64,000 bases of DNA, from assembly GCA_036500765.1 (NCBI GenBank), contig DASYBM010000001.1, positions 1 to 64,000 on the forward strand. The letters run 5' to 3'. The number at the start of each line of letters is the position of its first letter. Within the stretch, counting starts at the first letter, position 1. A model generated the notes under the pieces. The model did not search any database. It worked only from the letters and a program-made list of their open reading frames with translations, and was not told where the DNA came from. The position numbers and the translations under genes are program-made. The stretch is from Candidatus Sulfotelmatobacter sp. GTDB taxonomy: Bacteria; Acidobacteriota; Terriglobia; Terriglobales; Acidobacteriaceae. This document shows positions 56,367 to 62,145 of the stretch, piece after piece.

Positions 56367-56436
56367 CACTCTAAACTGGCGTGGCGCGCCAGCCAAACTG
56401 CATCACGAAACCCAAGTCTCTAACGAGGGAAAAATC

Positions 56437-56853
56437 ATGAGCAAACGAATCCTGTTAATTGCGGGAAGCGTATTTCTATTACTGGGCGGATATCTGGCCG
56501 GCCAACGCAACACCACCCCCGATAACACGACAACGTACGCGAAGACACACGGCGAAGTCCCGAAATCCTACGGCCGCCTCGCCGCCGCATTCCCGGATAA
56601 CATCGGGACAGGATTGGTCTTCGAAGGCACGGACGGAACGATCCGCTTCGTCAGCGTCACTGGCATGAAAGAAGGAGAACTCGCGCGCTACGATCAGACT
56701 CCCGTGCAAGGCGGCATTCCCAAATCCTACGGCCACCTGGTCAGCGCCGTCGTGAACCACGGAACCACGGGCCTTGTATTCGAAGATGCGCAAGGCGTAA
56801 TTCGCTTCGTAACCCTCACGGGGGTGACCGAGAGCGAACTCACGCGCGAATAA
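56437..56853 (+). CDS. Small membrane-anchored protein made of two repeats
   Basis: 138 residues. An N-terminal membrane helix (ILLIAGSVFLLLGGYLAG) is followed by two copies of a 41-residue unit: PKSYGRLAAAFPDNIGTGLV, then FEGTDGTIRFVSVTGMKEGEL, and PKSYGHLVSAVVNHGTTGLV, then FEDAQGVIRFVTLTGVTESEL. The repeats share PKSYG, TGLVFE and IRFV. No family recognised. It follows the multicopper oxidase by 166 bases with a repeat between. Probably periplasmic, tethered. Confidence 0.75.
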   Translation: MSKRILLIAGSVFLLLGGYLAGQRNTTPDNTTTYAKTHGEVPKSYGRLAAAFPDNIGTGLVFEGTDGTIRFVSVTGMKEGELARYDQTPVQGGIPKSYGHLVSAVVNHGTTGLVFEDAQGVIRFVTLTGVTESELTRE

Positions 56854-56890
56854 AGTCGCAGAGCAGTTACGCAAAACAGTCTGCCACCTC

Positions 56891-56962
56891 AGGATGTCAT
56901 TAGGATGTTATTAGGATGTCATTCCGAATCGGCGCAAAGCGCCGGTAAGGAACCTGCTTTTT
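56891..56962. repeat. Three tandem 11-mers leading into a GTCATTCCGA repeat
   Basis: The units at 56891, 56902 and 56913 differ at one base. The third reads on into GTCATTCCGAATCGGCG and AAAGCGCCGGTAAGGAACC, a member of the dispersed family. Confidence 0.75.
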
Positions 56963-57165
56963 GATTCGGCTCTCAAGCTGCCAAACGACATCAAAAACCT
57001 GCAAAATCGCCAAAAGCCCGAAATCTTGTCAAGCCCCCTAACGCACTCGATTCCCTCCATCCCATTGTTTGCAAAAGAAATATAAAGTTGCCAATTTTTC
57101 CGGTTCACCCCACCTAAATCGCTAAAATAGATATATAGACAAAATTTTTCGAGAGGGAACCAAAG

Positions 57166-57191
57166 GCGCAGCCTCCGGGCTTGCGCTTTTT
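57166..57191 (+). terminator. Hairpin with T tract before a small gene
   Basis: GCGCAGCC/GGCTTGCGC with a TCCG loop and TTTTT after it (57187-57191). It lies 20 bases before the next small start codon, so it could be a terminator of upstream transcription or a leader attenuator. Confidence 0.5.
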
Positions 57192-57210
57192 GTGTTGTGA
57201 GGACCGAATC

Positions 57211-57447
57211 ATGGGAAGAAAAGGCAGCGAGCATCGCGGGAAATTTGCCACTTACAAGCAGCGCGGCGAATGGGCGGAGTTGCTCTTTATGAAGCGCTAC
57301 GCTCTCGATCAGGAGGTCGGTCCCACTATGGGAACCGCGGCTCTAATTATCGGAGCGTTGACCATCATCGTGGTAGGCGGAGTGGTCAGTTGGGCGCATA
57401 ATACCAGCTCAGTACAGAAAGCAGTGGTGACACAATGGGCGAAGTAG
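57211..57447 (+). CDS. Small membrane protein with the N-terminus of a PD-(D/E)XK-type nuclease
   Basis: 78 residues from the ATG at 57211 with GAGGACCGAATC upstream; an ATG at 57181 is possible. MGRKGSEHRGKFATYKQRGE and WAELLFMKRYAL match the start of group I intron-associated PD-(D/E)XK-like proteins of Acidobacteria as I remember them. The rest is different: a single membrane helix (GTAALIIGALTIIVVGGVVSW) and a short tail. The join suggests a truncation fused to another small frame; an ATG at 57328 with GGAGG upstream could start the helix alone. Its end overlaps the next gene by 13 bases. Confidence 0.5.
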   Translation: MGRKGSEHRGKFATYKQRGEWAELLFMKRYALDQEVGPTMGTAALIIGALTIIVVGGVVSWAHNTSSVQKAVVTQWAK

Positions 57448-57656
57448 TGAAATTCATTGTTATGGCGGTGGGCAGCGCCGTATTGGTCGGGGGGTTTTTG
57501 AGCTTGGTCGTAAGCTCAATAATCAAGTCGAGCCAGACGAAAGGCACCCGCAACGGATATGGCGCATCGCCCGATGCGTCGACGGCCAGAACTGAATCGT
57601 ACCGCTCGAACCAGGATGGAGAGCGCGAAGTAGCATTCTCTCCTGTGAACTTGTAA
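57435..57656 (+). CDS. Small membrane protein, unknown
   Basis: 73 residues. A membrane helix (VVKFIVMAVGSAVLVGGFLS) is followed by a polar Ser/Thr/Asp tail. It starts inside the preceding gene (13-base overlap), which suggests translational coupling. No family recognised. Confidence 0.5.
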   Translation: MGEVVKFIVMAVGSAVLVGGFLSLVVSSIIKSSQTKGTRNGYGASPDASTARTESYRSNQDGEREVAFSPVNL

Positions 57657-57692
57657 CTTTTCCCTCTAAATGAAGGGTCAGAAACGAAGTCC

Positions 57693-59171
57693 TTAACCGA
57701 TTGTTGGCGATACTGCCTCAGAAGACGTCGGACTTTTATCAAAATCTTTCATCCCGCGCAGGGCGACGCCGATCACCTCTGCTACGCGTGCTTGTACCCA
57801 ATGATTGCCCTCGTGTCTTCCGCGCAGACGAAGTTTCAAATAATTGTCGGTCAACGATTCGGTAAACTCACCGCCCGCGTCGCTGCCAATCACATTCAAC
57901 GTGATCGCCTCAACCGACCTGCCGACGAAGCCGCGCATAAACGCCAGCTTCTTTTCCTCTCCTAGCTCCCGCAGAATACGGTTACGCTCGCGAGCGATGT
58001 GAACCGGCACTTGGTTCGGCATCGTTGCCGCCGGAGTTCCGGGGCGCGCCGAATAAGTAAATACGTGCAGATAGGTCAATGGAAGTTCTTCGATCAGGCG
58101 GCGCGTGGCTTCGAATTCGGCGTCGGTTTCGCCGGGGAACCCGACCATCACGTCGGCGCCGATCGCGGCGGTGGGCATGGCGGCGCGAATTTTTTCAATC
58201 TTCTCGCGATAGTGCCACGGGCGGTACTTGCGATGCATGCGGCGCAACACCGCGTCGCTGCCGGACTGCATTGGCACATGCGCGTGCTTGGCAATACGCG
58301 GAGACGTCGCCACGAGTTCGATCAGTTCTTCGGTCCAGTCCATCGGTTCGACAGAAGAGATGCGGAGCTTTTCAAGGGCGGTCTCGGAAAGGATAGCGCC
58401 AATGAGCGACGTCAGTCGTCGGTCGTCAGTCGTCGGTCGTTGGTGAGAATCGCTGACAGCTGATGGCTGAGAGCTGAGACTTAAATCGCGTCCCCACCTG
58501 CCCAGATTGATCCCGCTGACCACGACTTCGCGGTAGCCGTTTTTCACGAGCGTGAAGACTTCCTGGAGGATGCGATCGCTTTCCAGCGAACGGCTCTGGC
58601 CGCGAACGTACGGGATCACGCAGAACGAGCAACGATTGTCGCATCCGTCCTGGACTTTCAGGTTGGGCCGCGTGCGCTCATTGGCGGCGTCGAAGACCGG
58701 CGCAGCCAGAAGTTCGGTGTGGGCAAAAATGTCGGAGACGAAGATCGGGTTTCCAGCTTCTGGCTCTCGGCTTCCCAGCGCAGTTAGGGCCGTCAGGGGG
58801 ACGAATGTGCTTGACCCTGCGGCTAGTGGCCGGTCTTTTCGTAACACGATTTCGGCGAGTTCATGTTTGTGGGAGTTGCCAATCACCAGGCCCACTCCGG
58901 GCAGTGCGGCGATTTCTTCCGGAGCGCGCTGAGCGTAGCAACCGGTGACCACAATTTGCGCCTCGTGGTTCTGGCGGCGGAGACGTCGGATCGCAGCGCG
59001 GGCATCCTGGTCGGCCCCGGCCGTCACGGTACAGGTGTTGAAAATCACGACAGAAGCTTGCGCGGGTGTTGACGCGCGCGACATGCCGCGCTCTTCGAAC
59101 TGTCGTTCGAGAGCCGCGCCGTCCGCCTGGGTGGCGCGGCAGCCAAAATTTTCTACGTGGTATCCGGGCAC
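57693..59171 (-). CDS. mtaB: tRNA methylthiotransferase MtaB
   Basis: 492 residues. N-terminal iron-sulfur domain with Cys in NFGCRATQAD, IFNTCTVT and VTGCYAQR; radical-SAM triad in DGCDNRCSFCVIPY; TRAM domain at the end (EAITLNVIGSDAGGEFTESL). GCDNRCSFC and the lack of an NNPYCIMN pattern place it with MtaB (2-methylthio on t6A37) rather than MiaB. Residues from the LSLSSQPSAV segment to DDRRLT (58411-58479) are written in two heptad arrays and interrupt the domain just after GINLGRWG. A shorter one lies at GSREPEAG. Both are insertions in loops. Confidence 0.93.
   Translation of the reverse strand: MPGYHVENFGCRATQADGAALERQFEERGMSRASTPAQASVVIFNTCTVTAGADQDARAAIRRLRRQNHEAQIVVTGCYAQRAPEEIAALPGVGLVIGNSHKHELAEIVLRKDRPLAAGSSTFVPLTALTALGSREPEAGNPIFVSDIFAHTELLAAPVFDAANERTRPNLKVQDGCDNRCSFCVIPYVRGQSRSLESDRILQEVFTLVKNGYREVVVSGINLGRWGRDLSLSSQPSAVSDSHQRPTTDDRRLTSLIGAILSETALEKLRISSVEPMDWTEELIELVATSPRIAKHAHVPMQSGSDAVLRRMHRKYRPWHYREKIEKIRAAMPTAAIGADVMVGFPGETDAEFEATRRLIEELPLTYLHVFTYSARPGTPAATMPNQVPVHIARERNRILRELGEEKKLAFMRGFVGRSVEAITLNVIGSDAGGEFTESLTDNYLKLRLRGRHEGNHWVQARVAEVIGVALRGMKDFDKSPTSSEAVSPTIG
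58411..58480. repeat. Two heptad arrays inside mtaB
   Basis: Units GTCAGTC, GTCGGTC, GTCAGTC, GTCGGTC, GTTGGTG (58411-58445), then GCTGACA, GCTGATG, GCTGAGA, GCTGAGA (58452-58479). The total of 69 bases is a multiple of three and keeps the frame. The first matches the atpG-atpA array, the second the rplT/pheT type. Confidence 0.9.
58750..58778. repeat. Short heptad repeat inside mtaB
   Basis: On the minus strand AAGCCGA, GAGCCAG, AAGCTGG, the same type as the block at 38826-38846. It codes for SREPEAG in MtaB. Confidence 0.7.
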
Positions 59172-59348
59172 ATGACTATGTTATCGCAACGGTTTATCGA
59201 ACAAGCTACAGAACATGACACATCAAGCCCGGCGTCCTGCCAGCAGGGCGGGCAGACGAGGCATCATCAACGACCGCGGGCAGGAGCGCCCCGCGCAGGG
59301 ACAGAATGAATCAAGGGCCGCAGACGGGGGTCCGCGCCAAACTTCCGA

Positions 59349-59666
59349 TCAAGCCGAGGCGGCGCTTCTTCGCGACATAAAGCACTCGCGACAGAAAACC
59401 GGGCGGCCCTGCGTGGGACGGAAAGGGACTGTGGTCTGCTTTCCGCATCCAGAGCAGGTAGCCTGAGTCTCGACCTTGGTGTAGCGATAGCTTTGTCCAG
59501 GCGCGGGGGGGGCGCCGAGTACGGAGACCCGCTTGGTTTTGCAAGCCTTGCAACGCTTGGGTTCATTCTTGAATTGCTTGTCGTGAAAGAAAAGCTGTTC
59601 CCCGGCAGTGAAAATGAAATCACTCCCACAATCGATACACTTCAGCACCTTGTCCTGAAAATCCAT
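59349..59666 (-). CDS. Zinc-ribbon protein (CxxC-x-CxxC)
   Basis: 105 residues from the ATG at 59666 with GGGAG upstream; the frame continues to 59795 without a site. Start MDFQDKVLKCIDCGSDFIFT, then FHDKQFKNEPKRCKACKTKR, then ATCSGCGKQTTVPFRPTQGR and VFCRECFMSRR. Four CxxC pairs form two zinc ribbons, the second of the kind seen in small bacterial cold-shock-associated and RNA-linked proteins. Probably a nucleic-acid- or ribosome-associated factor. It lies downstream of rpsU on the same strand, with the structured element in between. Confidence 0.85.
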   Translation of the reverse strand: MDFQDKVLKCIDCGSDFIFTAGEQLFFHDKQFKNEPKRCKACKTKRVSVLGAPPAPGQSYRYTKVETQATCSGCGKQTTVPFRPTQGRPVFCRECFMSRRSAASA

Positions 59667-59827
59667 TTGAGGATGGCTCCCTTCAACCCGTTTCGGCGCG
59701 CCCACCCGCGGGGAAGGAACTGCGGTGGATTCACCGAAAATACAGGTCTGTGTACTGCTCCCCCTCTTTACTGCCCCTTGGACTCGGCCCGCCACGCGCT
59801 CAGGAGAGGCGTGGGTTACAAACTATC

Positions 59828-59935
59828 GTGCTTTTTATGCCGGAAGAATGATGAGTATAAAGACCCTGTGTTGCTCAAAAGGTGGGGGCCAGATTTGAGC
59901 AGAGCCGCCCCGGGAAGGAGCGGCTCTTTGGTTCG
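59828..59935. ncRNA. Candidate structured RNA element A
   Basis: GCTCAAA (59873-59879) pairs with TTTGAGC (59894-59900) around the loop AGGTGGGGGCCAGA. AGAGCCGC (59901-59908) pairs with GCGGCTCT (59920-59927) around a GGGAA-type loop and is followed by TTTGG. Element B at 61812-61919 repeats the order with a compensatory change. Either strand could be the transcribed one: plus ends in the hairpin, minus would be a leader of the zinc-ribbon gene. Confidence 0.55.
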
Positions 59936-59958
59936 TTAACTTCGTTGTTGCTTTCGCG

Positions 59959-60156
59959 TTAGTCTTGTTCTTTCCGCGTTTTCTTGCGAGCTCGCTTGCG
60001 CGCTAAAGCGGCCTTCACACGTTTTTTTTCGCCGGGCTTCAGGTAGAAGGAGTGGCGTTTCACTTCCTTGATAATGTCTTCCTGTTGCACCTTGCGTTTG
60101 AAGCGGCGCAGCGCGTTCTCTAAACTTTCACCCTCTTGAAGTCGTACTTCCGCCAA
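59959..60156 (-). CDS. rpsU: Ribosomal protein S21
   Basis: 65 residues. MAEVRLQEGESLENALRRFK, RKVQQEDIIKEVKRHSFYLK and the Lys/Arg-rich end match S21 fully. It joins the 30S subunit late and aids mRNA binding. ATG at 60156, no overlapping neighbour. Confidence 0.97.
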   Translation of the reverse strand: MAEVRLQEGESLENALRRFKRKVQQEDIIKEVKRHSFYLKPGEKKRVKAALARKRARKKTRKEQD

Positions 60157-60360
60157 ACCGACACACCCCCAAACTCGTCCGGATGGACCGAATAGTTATT
60201 ACAAGGATTCGACTGCAAGTCAAGGGAAAGTGGTGAAAATTGTGGGACGGGTCGCATAAATGTGGGAATTATGGGTCATTTTGAGACGGATTCATGGTGA
60301 AAGATTATCTAGAAAGGCAAATGATCAGGCGCTCCGAATTTGTACGCTTTCGCGCGCAAA

Positions 60361-60383
60361 CCCCGGACGAGGGGCGTCCGGGG
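60361..60383. other. Perfect nine-base hairpin downstream of the FG-GAP gene
   Basis: CCCCGGACG/CGTCCGGGG with loop AGGGG. It lies 40 bases after the FG-GAP stop (minus strand); no T tract, so a terminator role is uncertain. Confidence 0.5.
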
Positions 60384-60423
60384 GCTCCATAGTCTGGGTT
60401 CCAAGTCTGCGATGGTTTGCGGC

Positions 60424-61737
60424 CTACCGCGGAGCGGAGAATACGTATGCCGCGCCCGGCTCGGAAATACTGACCTGAGGCGCCCCTGCCACGGTCTGGA
60501 TGCCGCTCATGGAGAGGGCGTCGCCGAGGTCATTGCCGGAGACACCGTCGGAGGCGGCGAACTCGGCGGTTTGCGTCATGTTAGCCCATCCGGTGGATGA
60601 CTTGACGAAGGTGTAAATCGCGCCGGTGCTGGAATCCCAGCCCGAGGCGCCAGCCGAGATCTCGTTACCGTTGGCACCAACGGCGACGGAGTCTCCAAGG
60701 CCGTTGTTGGCGGCGCCGTCAGAGGCGGTGAGCTTGGCGGTCTGAGTCATCGAGGTCCAACCCGACGCCGGCTTGACGAACACATAGACCGCGCCCTGGC
60801 CTGCGTTGCTCCCGATGGTGGCTCCAGGCGAGCCGACAGCTATTGTGTCGCCCACGATACTGACTGTCGCGAGCGGATCTCCGTTGGAAGCGCTCAGATC
60901 GGCATCCTCGGTCCGCGTTCCAAACCAACCATTTTTCGGGGGCCTGGTGTAGACGAATACCGACTGGAGATACGGGCCGGAGACGACTATCGTATTGCCG
61001 CTGATGGCGACCGACGTCCCAAAGTATGTAGGAGGGATGGCGGTGGTCAGCTGCGCCGTCGGTGCAGCCATGTTGGTCCAGCCGCCGGCTGGCTCGACAA
61101 AGACATAGGCTACACCGCTGAACGTGCCACGGATCGAGCCCCAAGGCATACCGAGCACAACCGTGTTGCCGCTGATGGCCAATGACGGGGGATGCCCGCC
61201 GCCCGAGTAGTCAAGGGGCGTGTTCAACTTGGCGGTTTCGGTCATGTTGGCCCAACCGGAGAGTGGCGCCACATAGATGTAGACTGCGGCGTGTACAGGG
61301 TTGCCGTAGCCGGCCTCAACCGCGATCGTACCGCCATTGATGGCCACAGCCAATCCGAGGTCACTGTTGGTTATCCCGTCCGAGGCGGTGAGTTTAGCGG
61401 TTTCGGTCACGTTGGCCCATCCGCTGGCGGGCTTGACGAAGACATACGCCGCACCCTCGTAGCCGTTGTCTCCAATTTTGGAGTACGGTGCTCCAACGAC
61501 GACAGTATTGCCGCTCATGGCGACGGAAAAACCGAAGTAGTCCCCCGGCTGGCCTTCGCTTGCAGTTAGTTTGGCGAGTTGATTTGTGATGCTGAACTGT
61601 GCCTCTTCGGGCAGGTCGGCCAGCGTGCCCTGAAATTCGCTCGGGCCGGGTTGCGCGGCTGCTGAGAGCTTCGGAAACGCGAGAAAGCAGGCTAGTCCCA
61701 AGATCAGCATGCAAGCGGATAGGGAATGAGTTTTCAT
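60424..61737 (-). CDS. Secreted FG-GAP beta-propeller protein
   Basis: 437 residues from the ATG at 61737 with AAGGAG six bases upstream; a TTG at 61752 overlaps that site. A signal peptide (LSACMLILGLACFLAFPKLS) is followed by seven FG-GAP blades with recurring units such as GDYFGFSVAMSGNTVVVGAP, YEGAAYVFVKPASGWANVT and GVSGNDLGDALSM. Integrin-like calcium sites (DxDxDG) are weak. Such proteins are displayed outside the cell. The gene is preceded by structured element B. Confidence 0.9.
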   Translation of the reverse strand: MKTHSLSACMLILGLACFLAFPKLSAAAQPGPSEFQGTLADLPEEAQFSITNQLAKLTASEGQPGDYFGFSVAMSGNTVVVGAPYSKIGDNGYEGAAYVFVKPASGWANVTETAKLTASDGITNSDLGLAVAINGGTIAVEAGYGNPVHAAVYIYVAPLSGWANMTETAKLNTPLDYSGGGHPPSLAISGNTVVLGMPWGSIRGTFSGVAYVFVEPAGGWTNMAAPTAQLTTAIPPTYFGTSVAISGNTIVVSGPYLQSVFVYTRPPKNGWFGTRTEDADLSASNGDPLATVSIVGDTIAVGSPGATIGSNAGQGAVYVFVKPASGWTSMTQTAKLTASDGAANNGLGDSVAVGANGNEISAGASGWDSSTGAIYTFVKSSTGWANMTQTAEFAASDGVSGNDLGDALSMSGIQTVAGAPQVSISEPGAAYVFSAPR

Positions 61738-61811
61738 TGGCTTCTCCTTCAAAATTCACAAACGCTGATTGATCGGACTTCGGCGCGGCACACCCGCAGC
61801 GACACCCGATT

Positions 61812-61919
61812 GTGCTTTCTATTCCGGAAGACCGCGAGTTCGAAAACTCTTACTGCAACTCAACTTGGTGGGGGCCAGATTGAGTAGAGTCGCTCCGGGT
61901 AGGAGCGGCCTTTCCTGCG
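61812..61919. ncRNA. Candidate structured RNA element B
   Basis: ACTCAA (61858-61863) pairs with TTGAGT (61880-61885) around CTTGGTGGGGGCCAGA; CGCTCC (61891-61896) pairs with GGAGCG (61902-61907) around GGGTA. The outer pair of the first stem is A-T here and G-C in element A. The shared GTGCTTT and CCGGAAG at the left end and CCTTT at the right also match. 75 bases upstream of the FG-GAP start. Confidence 0.55.
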
Positions 61920-62060
61920 TCAGTTCTAGATCCTCAAGCTGCCGATGGACGGGTTAGTTATGTCAGGGAATCAGGACCAAGTCAAGAAGAGAAATGTTAA
62001 TTTTGCATGCACGGGAAGCATAACTTCTGGGCGAGATTGTCCCGCGCCGGCGCAGGCAAA

Positions 62061-62123
62061 AAGCAGGTTCCTCCACTTCGCCAGCCCTTCTCTTCGAGAA
62101 GGTCTGGCTCCTGCCGGAATGAC
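62061..62123. repeat. GTCATTCCGG-family repeat, inverted form
   Basis: GCAGGTTCCTCCACTTCGCC, then an inner hairpin (CTTCTC/GAGAAG) and GCTCCTGCCGGAATGAC. A member of the dispersed GTCATCCTGAGC family in reverse orientation. Confidence 0.6.
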
Positions 62124-62145
62124 AGATCTTCTAACGTAGCAGGGA

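Larger units (their letters stand above)
56854..57210. other. Intergenic region with short tandem repeat and GTCATTCCGA repeat
   Basis: About 350 bases. It holds three tandem 11-mers (AGGATGTCATT, AGGATGTTATT, AGGATGTCATT) at 56891-56923, a family repeat continuing to 56962, an AT-rich stretch, and the hairpin at 57166-57191. No gene seen. Confidence 0.6.
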
